Part shown: in pieces, positions 8,801 through 16,827 of the stretch
Layout of the letters: the number at the start of each line of letters is the position of its first letter
Numbering within the stretch: the stretch's first letter is position 1
Origin: an uncultured Dehalococcoidia bacterium
Lineage (GTDB): Bacteria; Chloroflexota; Dehalococcoidia; Lucifugimonadales; UBA3495
Assembly (NCBI GenBank): GCA_958296385.1
Contig: OY282494.1
Location: forward strand, 2,810,981 to 2,874,980
Direction of reading: 5' to 3'
DNA: 64,000 bases
Position numbers and translations under genes: made by a program
The notes under the pieces: generated by a model
Databases searched by the model: none
What the model was told of the DNA's origin: nothing
The model's input: only the letters and a program-made list of their open reading frames with translations

Positions 8801-10659
8801 ATCTTGGTAGGGTCGTCATCAGGATGATACGCCGGGAAAGTCCAAACGTCATAGCGGCCAAAATTAGGTATGCGCTCATCCCAAAGCGAGCCGCCGTTGA
8901 TGATTTGCGACCCGTAGGGAACGTTGCCGTTTATCCATTCCGACGCCGCCACCGCCGGATGCGGACGCGCATAAACGCCGGCAAAAGCCACCGCATACAA
9001 AACCGCCCCCAAAACCACTGCCACCAAAACGGCAACGCTGACCGGCAGCGCCCACCGATTGACCGCCGCCATCGCCAGCCCTGCGCTGCGATTCCGGATG
9101 CCGGATGGGGTGGCAGAGACAACACTCCCGGTTGATGGCATCGGATGGCCGGCCAGCGGCGGCGTAGCGTGCCACTCCTCCGAGAACGGCGCATCCGAGA
9201 ACGGCGCATCATCCCCCGCCAGCGGTTCGTCAAAGATGATGTCGTCCCCCACCGTCGGCGGCGTAGCGTGCCATTCCTCCGAAAACGGCGCATCCTCAAA
9301 TGTCACGTCATCCGGCGCAAGTTCCGATTCAATCCGCGTGCCGGCCGAACGCTGTTGCCGCCGCCGCCGTCCCCATTCAACAAACGCAACCAGCATCCGG
9401 GCCGTCATCAACAGATAGAACGGCGTCAGCGGGAATACGTAGCGCAGGAATTTGACCTCAAACAGCTCCAGGAACACAAAGGCCGGCACGGCCCACGCCA
9501 GCAGCAGCAGGTCGGCCCGCTGCGCTGCGCCGCCGCGCCACGCCAGCCACGCCGCAGCCGGCGCCGCCAGCCAGAACGCAATGCCCAGCGGCAGCCCCAC
9601 GCCCCAAACCGCCAGCTGCCGCATCTGATACGCCAGCGCCGGCGTGTCAATGTACTGCCGCGCGAAGGGGAATAGCCATGCGTCCCGGGCCATCGCCGTC
9701 TGCTGCTGGAGGTTGCCGGTGAAAGTCGCAAAATCAATCAGGGCATAGGGCGTAGCGACGGCAAAAACCGCCAGCGCCGCCGCCCCGGCCGCCAGCGCCA
9801 GCGGCAGCGCCCGGACGGCCGCCCCCACCGTCAAGTCGGCCCAGCGTCCCCCGGCCCGGTCTTTTGCCACCCACAGCAGCGACAGCGCCAGCGGCGCCAG
9901 AATCGGCGCCACCGACACCTTGAACGCCATCGCCAGTCCCACCAGCACGCCCAGCAATGCGGCATCCCGCAGCCGCCCCCGCTCAATAAACCGCAGCATC
10001 ATCCAAAGCGACGCCAGCGACGCCAGCACGGTGAACGGTTCCGGGCGGTAAAAGTGGGCGTGCTGGATGTGCGTTACCGCAAAGGCCGCCAGCGTTGCCG
10101 CCAGCAGCCCCGTCCAGCGCCCGTACATTCGCCGGCCGACGACGTACAGCAGAGCCACCGAACCCACGTCGGCCAGCGCCGCCAGCGTCCGCCCGGCAAA
10201 CCGCAAGTCCAGCGCCCCCCAGTCGGTGAACAGCTCGGCCACCGACCGGATGGCCACCAGCGCGTAGATTAGCACGCTGCCCAGAGGGAACCAGTGCGGG
10301 TTGAGCGGGCTGCGCTCCGCCGACCAGAAAGCGCCCCATCCGGGCAGGCCCGTTTCCATTGCCGGCCATTCCGCCAGCCAAAGCTCCGGCCCCGGCGGCC
10401 CCGTCAGCGTCCGGAACATATCGTCGGCGCGCAGGTAAAACGACCGCTCGTCCGGGTGAAACCCGTAGCCCGCGTCCCAGTCTATCCCGTAAAACCGCAG
10501 CGCTAATGCCGCCAGCAGCGCCGCCGCCAGCAGCAAGTCGGGCCCCCGCCGGCGGCGCAGGGAGGCCGGAATACCCGCTAAAACCCGGCGCAAGTCCGTC
10601 AGCCGCCGTCCGCGCCCACCAAACAGCACAGGTCGGCGGTGCGGCAGGAATAACCCCAC
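5833..10659 (-). CDS. Giant membrane glycosyltransferase: GT39-like domain fused to DUF2298 domain
   Basis: This encodes a 1,608-residue polytopic membrane protein. The N-terminal half has GT39/PMT (ArnT-like) features: a first TM helix, then GYGFHPDERSF at about 63-73 with the acidic residue expected at the first extracytoplasmic loop, and YRPEPFTVLASLASLWMM. The C-terminal half from about residue 890 is a DUF2298 domain (TIGR03662, Chloroflexota and Archaea), with WFSGGYLNYYYWGYF and FHITEFPFFTFLFADLHAHM. The end contains LFKYYLVAWLLYAVVAGYGF and a soluble tail. Both halves are usually separate proteins that use lipid-linked sugars. The region around residues 450-520 is a low-complexity acidic linker with a direct repeat (DAPFSEEWHATPP twice). 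The GTG start gives a 61-base overlap with gap; a GTG at 10629 is an alternative. It is probably co-transcribed with the downstream small membrane gene. Confidence 0.8.
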   Translation of the reverse strand: MGLFLPHRRPVLFGGRGRRLTDLRRVLAGIPASLRRRRGPDLLLAAALLAALALRFYGIDWDAGYGFHPDERSFYLRADDMFRTLTGPPGPELWLAEWPAMETGLPGWGAFWSAERSPLNPHWFPLGSVLIYALVAIRSVAELFTDWGALDLRFAGRTLAALADVGSVALLYVVGRRMYGRWTGLLAATLAAFAVTHIQHAHFYRPEPFTVLASLASLWMMLRFIERGRLRDAALLGVLVGLAMAFKVSVAPILAPLALSLLWVAKDRAGGRWADLTVGAAVRALPLALAAGAAALAVFAVATPYALIDFATFTGNLQQQTAMARDAWLFPFARQYIDTPALAYQMRQLAVWGVGLPLGIAFWLAAPAAAWLAWRGGAAQRADLLLLAWAVPAFVFLELFEVKFLRYVFPLTPFYLLMTARMLVAFVEWGRRRRQQRSAGTRIESELAPDDVTFEDAPFSEEWHATPPTVGDDIIFDEPLAGDDAPFSDAPFSEEWHATPPLAGHPMPSTGSVVSATPSGIRNRSAGLAMAAVNRWALPVSVAVLVAVVLGAVLYAVAFAGVYARPHPAVAASEWINGNVPYGSQIINGGSLWDERIPNFGRYDVWTFPAYHPDDDPTKIPELAGRLASGDYLVFYSNRAYGAVSRLPERYPQSAAFYRQLFAGELGYRLERGFTSYPSLAGVSLRDDPYGRAGLPPPPLAGPEADDGQPGGFVINLGYADENVIAYDHPQVLVFRNVDGLPADEMRGRINAGISPDETTPALLLSPEDLAAQRAGGTWADVFNRDGWPARFPGLAWLLAVQLIGLAAFPLTWWLLRPLPDRGILFARPLGLLLAAWAAWILVSSGLVQFSAGTAWLGLLIAAIPSGFVLWRQWRPLLAWLRGHWRMAATMEALFLLAYLGFLLIRAANPDLWHPWRGGEKPMELAYFTAVARSSTLPPYDPWFSGGYLNYYYWGYFILSLPLRITAIPITTAFNLAVPLLFALTATGVGSLAYNLVAAARGEGGRASDKPAANQQSDRPSDKQSSKRWRRWVPGAAAGAGVAAAGMAVIAGNLDGVVQLAQLAKSRMDGVGVTLANFDFWRSSRAIPVLDDFEPSRLTPWIETRHWVESGFHITEFPFFTFLFADLHAHMMAMPFAALGLALGLSLLLGLAGGKVWRRPWPWVCAAGLGLTVGSLWAINSWEYPAYAMLMAGLCLAGAWLGPGTARRRLCRGIGLAALALAVSYVAFIPFHAATETFGTGIEPTRWRTPIANYLLIHGLLLLGAAALLTATLPKVWPRIRPGRASAAASGQWTLAMLGAVGLAGVYLLAAGLATAGLLTLALALTGGALLAALSGPETAARRPDVLALALLALALGIGIGVEIVRVEGDIARMNTLFKYYLVAWLLYAVVAGYGFWRGWTASGGWPASWRRGVRLAGGVVVVIVAAGALVYPALATPVRVNDRFGDTPLTLDGTAWMPAAVHWERDTPIELKWDAEAIRWLQDNVAGAPVALEAHGDQYRWNGRIAVYTGLPTVIGWPWHQTQQRNDRDAVQQRASDVARVYNTPDAEGALRRLAQYGVAYIVVGDLERIYYRPAGIAKFAAMAERGMLERVFSNQGTTIYKVVERK

Positions 10660-11618
10660 TCGTTGTCGTACCAGCCCATCACTTTCACCATACTGTTGTC
10701 CAGCACCATCGTGCTCAGCCCGTCAAAAATGCAGCTGTGCGTGTTGCCCCGGATGTCCGAGCTGACGATTGGATCCTCGGTGTACTCCAGTATGCCGTTG
10801 AGCGGCCCGGCGGCGGCGGCCTGAAACGCCTCGTTCACCTCATCCCGGCTGACGTCCCGCCGCAAGTCGGCCACAAAGTCGGTAACCGAACCTACCGACG
10901 TGGGTATCCGGTAGGCGATGCCGTGCAGCTTGCCCGCCAGCTCCGGCAGCACCACCCCCACCGAGCGCGCCGCCCCGGTACTCGTCGGTATGATGTTCTG
11001 CCCCGCCGCCCGGGCCCGCCGCAAATCCCGGTGATTCCGGTCCAGGATGCTCTGGTCGTTGGTGTAAGCGTGGATGGTGGACATCAGCCCCCGCTCCACG
11101 CCAAAAGCATCGTGCAGCACCTTAACCATCGGCGCAAAGCAGTTGGTGGTGCAAGACGCGTTAGAGATGATGTGATGCTCCCGCCCGTCGTACACGTCAT
11201 CGTTGACGCCCAGCACAATCGTAGCATCAGCCCCCCGCGCCGGCGCCGAGATGATGACCTTGCCCGCGCCGCCGCTGTCAATGTGCGCCGCCGCCTTTGC
11301 CGCGTCCGTGAACCGCCCGGTGCTCTCCACCACAACGTCCACGCCCATTTCAGACCAGGGAATGTTCGCCGGCTCATCCTCCTGAAACATTCGCACGGCC
11401 CGGCCGTCAATGACGATGTTGCCGTTGTCGGTACTCACGGCGCCGGCGTAAGGCCCATAGGTGCTGTCGTACTTGAATAGATGCGCCGCCGTCGCCGCCT
11501 CGCCCCGTCCGTTCACCGCCACCAAATCCAGCCGGCCCTGATAAGCCGGCGACAAAGCCGCCCGTGCCACCAGCCGCCCAATCCGGCCAAAGCCGTTGAT
11601 TCCGATGCGCGTCGCCAT
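10599..11618 (-). CDS. gap: Glyceraldehyde-3-phosphate dehydrogenase
   Basis: This encodes a 339-residue type I GAPDH, which oxidises glyceraldehyde 3-phosphate to 1,3-bisphosphoglycerate with NAD(P) in glycolysis. The start at MATRIGINGFGRIGR was chosen because GGGAGG lies nine bases upstream. The Rossmann motif NGFGRIGR is at residues 7-14, the catalytic cysteine is in SNASCTTNC, the histidine-containing segment is STIHAYTNDQ, and the substrate loop is STGAARSVG. The C-terminal NEWGYS is present, followed by an unusual cysteine-containing end (CRTADLCCLVGADGG). The last 61 bases overlap the start proposed for the giant glycosyltransferase. Confidence 0.95.
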   Translation of the reverse strand: MATRIGINGFGRIGRLVARAALSPAYQGRLDLVAVNGRGEAATAAHLFKYDSTYGPYAGAVSTDNGNIVIDGRAVRMFQEDEPANIPWSEMGVDVVVESTGRFTDAAKAAAHIDSGGAGKVIISAPARGADATIVLGVNDDVYDGREHHIISNASCTTNCFAPMVKVLHDAFGVERGLMSTIHAYTNDQSILDRNHRDLRRARAAGQNIIPTSTGAARSVGVVLPELAGKLHGIAYRIPTSVGSVTDFVADLRRDVSRDEVNEAFQAAAAGPLNGILEYTEDPIVSSDIRGNTHSCIFDGLSTMVLDNSMVKVMGWYDNEWGYSCRTADLCCLVGADGG

Positions 11619-11772
11619 CCCGGTGTGCCTCCCGTCAGCAGTAGCAAATATGAAAGGCCAAACAATACCAACAGCCGGCCCAACCCAACGCAGCAACCTC
11701 AGGACAAGCCCCCGGATTGGTTCCCCGGCGACGGCGATTATACCACCGGCAAAGGCAACGTGGGGCAACACT

Positions 11773-12873
11773 TTACCCGGTCATTCTGGCGCGGCGCTCA
11801 GCAGGACAGCACGCTTGATCCGGCAGCCCCGGCTGCCGCAGCGCGGCGATAACCCTTTCCGCAGCTGCGTCGCAATAATCCCGGCTAATGTCCATCCCAA
11901 CACCGCTCCGCCCCTCCAGCGCCGCCGCAACCATCGTTGAGCCGCTGCCCAGATAAGGGTCCAGCACCAACCCCTCCGGCGGGCAAAGCAGACGTATAAT
12001 CTCCCGTACCACCCGCACCGGGAATATGGCCGGATGGCCGTTGCCCGGCAAGCTTTCCACGGGGCTTTCGATAACATCCCGTTTCATCTTTTCCCCGTAA
12101 ATGCGGATGATGGTAAAGCCGTGCCGTGCAATGTGCATTTTGCGCCCGCCGTCCTGCCCGCCGTAGGCCGGGGCGTGAATCCCCCGAATTTTCATCCGAA
12201 AACTCCGGATGCGCCCCTCCCAAACGTCCGCAATCGCATCGTCCAGCGCCTGATGCGCGGCATGGCGTTCGGCTGCCGTCAATTCCGACCCGTCAATCAG
12301 GCCCCGATAGCGGCTGCCCAGCCTGGCGGTAGGCTTGCGCCGGGGCGTTTCTGCGCCGGGCTGAAACGCCGCCCGGTCGTAGTAATAGTCACTGCCCCGC
12401 GCAAAATGAAAGAACGGTTCGGTGCTCACCGTCAGCCGCCGGCTAAACTGGTGCGGCGTCGGATTCCGCTTGACCCACGTTATGTCGTTGACCAGCCGCA
12501 GGTTAAACTCATCCAGCGCCCTGACCGCAAACCGATACGGAATCAGCTGCAAACTGCCGTCCCTTATCTTGTCGCCCATGTTGTACACGATGCTGCCCGT
12601 CGGTTTCACCACCCGCACCAGCTGGGCGAAAGTCTCCATAATGTTGTCGAGATATTCGTCAACGGACGCCTCATTGCCCAACCCCGGCGCAGCATACTCC
12701 CGCTGCCCAAAGTACGGCGGCGAGGTAACCACCAAATCCACCGAACCGGCGTCCAGCGTCGGCAGCCGCTGGCGGTTGTCGGCGCAGACAACCCGGTACT
12801 GCGCGCTGCCGGCGTCAAGAATACGCCCGTCAGCCGGCAACGACCGTTCCCGATTTTCGGGATAGTCAGGCAT
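11773..12873 (-). CDS. Site-specific DNA methyltransferase, N4/N6 beta-class
   Basis: This encodes a 366-residue PF01555-type methylase that transfers a methyl group from SAM to an exocyclic amino group in DNA. Catalytic motif IV is TSPPYFGQREY at about residues 49-59, near the N-terminus. SAM-binding motif I (LDPYLGSGSTMVAAALEGR) is near the C-terminus. This order (IV before I) is the beta class. The TSPPY form is more frequent in N4-cytosine enzymes, so the modified base is uncertain. A central insert of about 100 residues (RYRGLIDGSELTAAERHAAH) may be the target-recognition part. No restriction gene is adjacent, so it is probably an orphan regulatory or protective methylase. Confidence 0.85.
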   Translation of the reverse strand: MPDYPENRERSLPADGRILDAGSAQYRVVCADNRQRLPTLDAGSVDLVVTSPPYFGQREYAAPGLGNEASVDEYLDNIMETFAQLVRVVKPTGSIVYNMGDKIRDGSLQLIPYRFAVRALDEFNLRLVNDITWVKRNPTPHQFSRRLTVSTEPFFHFARGSDYYYDRAAFQPGAETPRRKPTARLGSRYRGLIDGSELTAAERHAAHQALDDAIADVWEGRIRSFRMKIRGIHAPAYGGQDGGRKMHIARHGFTIIRIYGEKMKRDVIESPVESLPGNGHPAIFPVRVVREIIRLLCPPEGLVLDPYLGSGSTMVAAALEGRSGVGMDISRDYCDAAAERVIAALRQPGLPDQACCPAERRARMTG

Positions 12874-12919
12874 AACGACCCGTCTGATTTTTGCGGATTC
12901 TGCGCCCGGCGTCCGTCGT

Positions 12920-13981
12920 TCAGTCCAATGTCGCCCGCACTTTCTCCGGCGCGCAGGCTTGCATCACGGCTTGCGTAGATGCGATTTCCGGGCGGGCGGC
13001 GATGACCCTTACCAGTGCCACGTCCAGCCCCTCGGCCAGCTGGCCAAAGGCGGCGGCGGCCCCCTCCGGCTTGCCGTAATACCCCACCGCCAGCAGCGCG
13101 TCCGACGGGTAGGCGTCGGCCACCTCGTCCATGTCGCCCCCCCGCGTGCGGATGGCGTCGGCGCCGGCCAGTTCCTCGGTGTAGCCCATCCGCTCAAAGT
13201 GGGCGCGGTAGCCAAACGCCCGCTCCCGCTCCGTCGGCACGGCGCCGCCCAGCGGGTAGCCCAGGCAGTTCTTGGCAAACGCCCGCCGCGCCACGTCCTC
13301 GTCGTCGTCAACGCAGATGCGGATGTACTCAACCACCTTGACCTCCGACGGGTCGCGGCCCACCCGTTCCGCGCCCTCGGCGATGCGTTCCCGGCTCCAG
13401 GCGATTTGCGCCGGCGTGCACCAGTTCAGGCAAACGCCGTCGGCCACCTCGCCGGCCAGCCGCAGCATCTCCGGCCCCAGCGTCCCCAGGTACACCGGCG
13501 TATTGGGCGCCGGCCGGATGGCCAGCCGGATGTTCTGATAATTGATGTGTTCGCCCTGATAACTCACCCGCTCGCCCCGCACCAGCCCGCGCACGGTAGT
13601 CAGGTAATCCCGCATCAGATTGAGGGCCGACACCCGCGGAAACCCCAAGTCCCGCCGGTTGGCCGGACGATACGCGCTGCCGGCGCCAATGCCCATGATG
13701 AACTTGCCGCCCGTTTGTTGGCTGACCGTGCCGCCGGACATTGCAAACCCCACGGGCGTGCGGTACATCACCGGCGACACGCCGATGCCGGTAGTCAGGC
13801 CCCCCGGCACCACCTCCGCGCTGGCCTCCCACCGCCGCGCACACACCTGAAACGAATCGGTGCCGATATTCTCCGGCGTCCAGATGCTCTCGTACCCCAG
13901 CTGCGCCGCCTCCCGCGACAAGTTCACCTGGTCAGCCCAACCCATCCCCAAAGTGTGGTCCAGTCCAACTCCAATCTCCAT
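12920..13981 (-). CDS. LLM-class F420/FMN-dependent oxidoreductase
   Basis: This encodes a 353-residue luciferase-like monooxygenase-family protein. The start at MEIGVGLDHTLGMGWADQVN follows GGAGGGG. The TIM-barrel signature is visible in EAAQLGYESIWTPENIGTDS, TTGIGVSPVMYRTPVGFAM, GKFIMGIGAGSAYRP and RLAIRPAPNTPVYLGTLGP. The family includes F420-dependent alcohol, sugar-phosphate and methylene-tetrahydromethanopterin enzymes. The substrate cannot be told from sequence alone. It reads toward the methyltransferase with a 46-base gap and lies divergent from the MFS pair. Confidence 0.85.
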   Translation of the reverse strand: MEIGVGLDHTLGMGWADQVNLSREAAQLGYESIWTPENIGTDSFQVCARRWEASAEVVPGGLTTGIGVSPVMYRTPVGFAMSGGTVSQQTGGKFIMGIGAGSAYRPANRRDLGFPRVSALNLMRDYLTTVRGLVRGERVSYQGEHINYQNIRLAIRPAPNTPVYLGTLGPEMLRLAGEVADGVCLNWCTPAQIAWSRERIAEGAERVGRDPSEVKVVEYIRICVDDDEDVARRAFAKNCLGYPLGGAVPTERERAFGYRAHFERMGYTEELAGADAIRTRGGDMDEVADAYPSDALLAVGYYGKPEGAAAAFGQLAEGLDVALVRVIAARPEIASTQAVMQACAPEKVRATLD

Positions 13982-14108
13982 AAAACCCCTCCGGCGGCAA
14001 GCATCCGCAAGCAAAAATCAACCACCGGATTGTACCACGCACCCGCCCCGGCCATTGGGATGCCGGCCGGATGTCCCGTCGGATGCCGGCCTGATGCCCC
14101 GCCGGTGC

Positions 14109-14114
14109 TATAAT
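14109..14114 (+). promoter_or_regulatory. Extended -10 promoter of the first MFS gene
   Basis: The sequence GGTGCTATAAT gives a perfect TATAAT with the TGN extension 32 bases before the TTG start. No -35 is obvious. The same GGTGCTATAATC motif precedes the second MFS copy. Confidence 0.6.
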
Positions 14115-14145
14115 CAGCCCCGGTTTGCGAGGGAGGACTAGGCAG

Positions 14146-15423
14146 TTGGCCACACGTCTGGGCGCCCGCGCGACGGAAACCTTTGGGTCTTTCCGCTTGC
14201 GCGATTTCACGCTGGTCTGGGTTTCGGGCAACATCGCCATGGCCGGGCGCCAGATGGAGGTCATCGCCGTGCTCTGGCTGGTGCTGGAGCTCACCGGCGA
14301 CCCCCTGCTGGTCGGCCTGGCCGGCGCCGCCCCCCTCAGCCTGGCCTTCATCTCCGTATTCGCCGGCGCCGTCGTCGACCGCCTCCCTCGCCATCTGCTG
14401 ATGGCCGCCAGCCACGTCGTCGCCGCAGCGCTGGCCTTCGTCCTGATGTTCCTGCTGCTGTCCGACGGCCTGAAAGTCTGGATGATTTTCGTCGTCATCA
14501 TCGGCGGCGGTATGTTCCGCACCATTGATTTGCCCGTAACCAACGCGCTGATTATTGACACCGTGCCGCGCCGCCGCCTCAACAACGCCGTTGCGATGCT
14601 CGGATTGGGGCAAAACCTGATGCAGTTCGTCGGCCCCATCGCCGCCGGTTTCCTGTTCACCCCGCTAACGCCCGCCGGCCTGTTCGGATTCATCGGCGCC
14701 CTGTACCTCGCCGGCGCCGCCCTGGCCCTGCTGGTGCGCACGCGCAACACCGCCGCCGGCCGCACCACGCCCCGCGAAATCATCATCGGAGTAGCCGACG
14801 GACTCCGCCACGTCTGGCAGCGCAAAGAGCTGTTCATGTCCCTGCTGATTGCCGCCATGTACAACGTAACCGGCTTCCCCTTCTCCACCGCCCTGATGCC
14901 CATTTTCGCCAAAGAAACCCTGAACTCCGGCCCGGAGGTGCTAGGATTGCTCAACGGCGCAATGGGCGCCGGCGCCGTCATCGGCGCATTGGTAGTAGCC
15001 GGATTGGGCAACGCCATCGGCCCCGGTTCCCACCGGCAAGGCTGGTGGCTGGTCTGGGCCGTCAACGGCGGCTGGCACGCCTCAATGATACTGTTCGCCA
15101 TTAGCGTAATAACCCTCCCCGCCCTGCTCCCTTTCACCGCAGTGCTGGCCATACTGCTGGCCATCAAAGTGCTAACCGGCATCGGCCGCGCCGGCTCACT
15201 GGTACTGGTAATGACCGTCCTGATGGGCAACTCCAACCCCGAATACCGGGGCCGCATGGGCGGAATGAGGGTACTCTCCATCCAGGCCCACTTCCCGGCC
15301 AGCGCGCTAAACGGCTGGATGGTAACCCAAGTCGGCGCCCCCCTGACCGCCCTGACGCTAGGCATCGGCGGCTCAATAGCAGTATTCCTCTGCCTGCTGT
15401 CCCGCCGCCTCCGCGAAGCCTGA
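14146..15423 (+). CDS. MFS transporter, first of a tandem pair
   Basis: This encodes a 425-residue membrane transporter of the enterobactin-exporter/macrolide-efflux-like MFS type (MFS_3). The TTG start was chosen because GGGAGGA lies nine bases upstream; the protein begins MATRLGARATETFGSFRLRD. Features include the N-terminal ETFGSFRLRDFTLVWVSGN, a cytoplasmic loop with the MFS charge motif (VVDRLPRHLLMAASH), a second-half loop GLRHVWQRKELFMSLL, and PEYRGRMGGMRVLSIQ. About 12 hydrophobic helices are expected. The substrate is unknown; relatives export drugs or siderophores. It is a clear tandem duplicate of the next gene, with near-identical length and shared upstream DNA. Confidence 0.85.
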   Translation: MATRLGARATETFGSFRLRDFTLVWVSGNIAMAGRQMEVIAVLWLVLELTGDPLLVGLAGAAPLSLAFISVFAGAVVDRLPRHLLMAASHVVAAALAFVLMFLLLSDGLKVWMIFVVIIGGGMFRTIDLPVTNALIIDTVPRRRLNNAVAMLGLGQNLMQFVGPIAAGFLFTPLTPAGLFGFIGALYLAGAALALLVRTRNTAAGRTTPREIIIGVADGLRHVWQRKELFMSLLIAAMYNVTGFPFSTALMPIFAKETLNSGPEVLGLLNGAMGAGAVIGALVVAGLGNAIGPGSHRQGWWLVWAVNGGWHASMILFAISVITLPALLPFTAVLAILLAIKVLTGIGRAGSLVLVMTVLMGNSNPEYRGRMGGMRVLSIQAHFPASALNGWMVTQVGAPLTALTLGIGGSIAVFLCLLSRRLREA

Positions 15424-15455
15424 CCACCGTATCGTATCACGCACCCGGCCGGTGC

Positions 15456-15461
15456 TATAAT
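15456..15461 (+). promoter_or_regulatory. Extended -10 promoter of the second MFS gene
   Basis: GGTGCTATAATC is repeated here, 44 bases before the TTG start. The following leader has GGTTTGCGAG twice, where the first copy has it once; this is a small local duplication within the duplicated upstream region. Confidence 0.6.
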
Positions 15462-15505
15462 CGGCGCCGGTTTGCGAGGCTGGTTTGCGAGGGAGGACTA
15501 GGCAG

Positions 15506-16783
15506 TTGGACACACGTCTGAGCACCCGCGTGACGGAAACCTTTGGGTCTTTCCGCTTGCGCGATTTTAGGCTGGTCTGGGTTTCCAGCAACATCGCCAT
15601 GGCCGGGCTCCGGATGGAGCTCATCGCCGTGCTCTGGCTGGTGCTGGAACTCACCGGCAACCCCCTGCTGGTCGGGCTGGCCGGCTCCGCCCACTTCGGC
15701 CTGGCGTTCGTCTCCCTGTTCACCAGCGCCATCATCGACCGCCGCCCCCGCCATCTGCTGATGGCCGCCAGCCACACCGTCGCGGCAGCCATGGCCTTCC
15801 TTCTGATGTTCCTGCTGCTGTTCGACGGACTGCAAGTCTGGATGATATTCGTCATCGTCATCGGCGGCGGTATGTTCCGCACCATCGAATGGCCCGTCGC
15901 CGACGCGCTGATTATTGACAGCGTGCCGCCCGACCGCCTCAACAACGCCGTTGCGCTGCTCGGATTCGGGCAAAACCTGATGCAGTTCGTCGGCCCCGTC
16001 GCCGCCGGTTTCCTGTTCACCCCGCTAACGCCGGCCGGCCTGTTCGGATTTATCGGCGCCCTGTACCTCGTCGGCGCCGCCCTGGCCCTGCAAGTGCGCG
16101 CGCGCAACAGCACCGCCGGCCGCCTCGCCACGCCCCGCGAAACCATCATCCAGGTAGCCAGCGGAATGCGCCACGTCTGGCATCGCAAAGAGCTGTTTAT
16201 GGCGCTGCTGATTTCGGTGCTATACCACATAACCGGCTTCCCCTTCACCAACGCCCTGATGCCCATTTTCGTCAAAGATACGCTGAACTCCGGCCCTGAG
16301 GTGCTAGGATTGCTCAACGGCGCAATGGGCGCCGGCGCCGTAATCGGCGCATTGGTCGTAGCCGGATTAGGCAGCGCCCTCGGCCCCGGCTCCCACCGGC
16401 GGGGCTGGTGGCTGGTCTGGGCCGTCAACGGCTGGCACACCTCAATGATACTATTCGCCATCAGCATAATAACCCTCCCCGGCCTACTCCCCTTCACGGC
16501 AGTGCTGGCAATACTACTGGCCATAAAAGTCCTGACCGGCATCGGCCGCGCCGCCTCCCTGGTACTGGTAACAACCGTACTAATGGGCAACTCCGACCCC
16601 GAATACCGGGGCCGCATGGGAGGAATGCGCGTACTCTCCATCCAGGCCCTCCTCCCCGCCAGCGCGCTAAACGGCTGGATGGTAACCCAAGCCGGCGCCC
16701 CCCTAACCGCCCTAACCCTGGGCATAGGCGGCTCAATAGCAGCATTCCTATGCCTGTTGTCCCGCCGCCTCCGCGAAGCCTAA
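15506..16783 (+). CDS. MFS transporter, second of a tandem pair
   Basis: This encodes a 425-residue paralogue of the preceding transporter. It begins MDTRLSTRVTETFGSFRLRD from a TTG codon behind the same GGGAGGACTAGGCAG leader. Long stretches are identical (PLTPAGLFGFIGALYL; LNSGPEVLGLLNGAMGAGAV). Differences concentrate in the first helices (EWPVADALIIDSVPP against DLPVTNALIIDTVPR) and in the mid-protein helices, which could alter substrate range. It carries its own promoter. The copies have kept identical length, which argues that both are functional. Confidence 0.85.
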   Translation: MDTRLSTRVTETFGSFRLRDFRLVWVSSNIAMAGLRMELIAVLWLVLELTGNPLLVGLAGSAHFGLAFVSLFTSAIIDRRPRHLLMAASHTVAAAMAFLLMFLLLFDGLQVWMIFVIVIGGGMFRTIEWPVADALIIDSVPPDRLNNAVALLGFGQNLMQFVGPVAAGFLFTPLTPAGLFGFIGALYLVGAALALQVRARNSTAGRLATPRETIIQVASGMRHVWHRKELFMALLISVLYHITGFPFTNALMPIFVKDTLNSGPEVLGLLNGAMGAGAVIGALVVAGLGSALGPGSHRRGWWLVWAVNGWHTSMILFAISIITLPGLLPFTAVLAILLAIKVLTGIGRAASLVLVTTVLMGNSDPEYRGRMGGMRVLSIQALLPASALNGWMVTQAGAPLTALTLGIGGSIAAFLCLLSRRLREA

Positions 16784-16791
16784 CCACCTGC

Positions 16792-16797
16792 TATACT
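16792..16797 (+). promoter_or_regulatory. Extended -10 promoter of the DUF262-HEPN pair
   Basis: CCTGCTATACT (TGN plus TATACT) lies 30 bases upstream of the DUF262 start, immediately after the MFS stop. The two genes therefore form their own transcription unit. Confidence 0.5.
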
Positions 16798-16827
16798 GGT
16801 GAATATCCGGCGGGGAGGAACGGTAAA

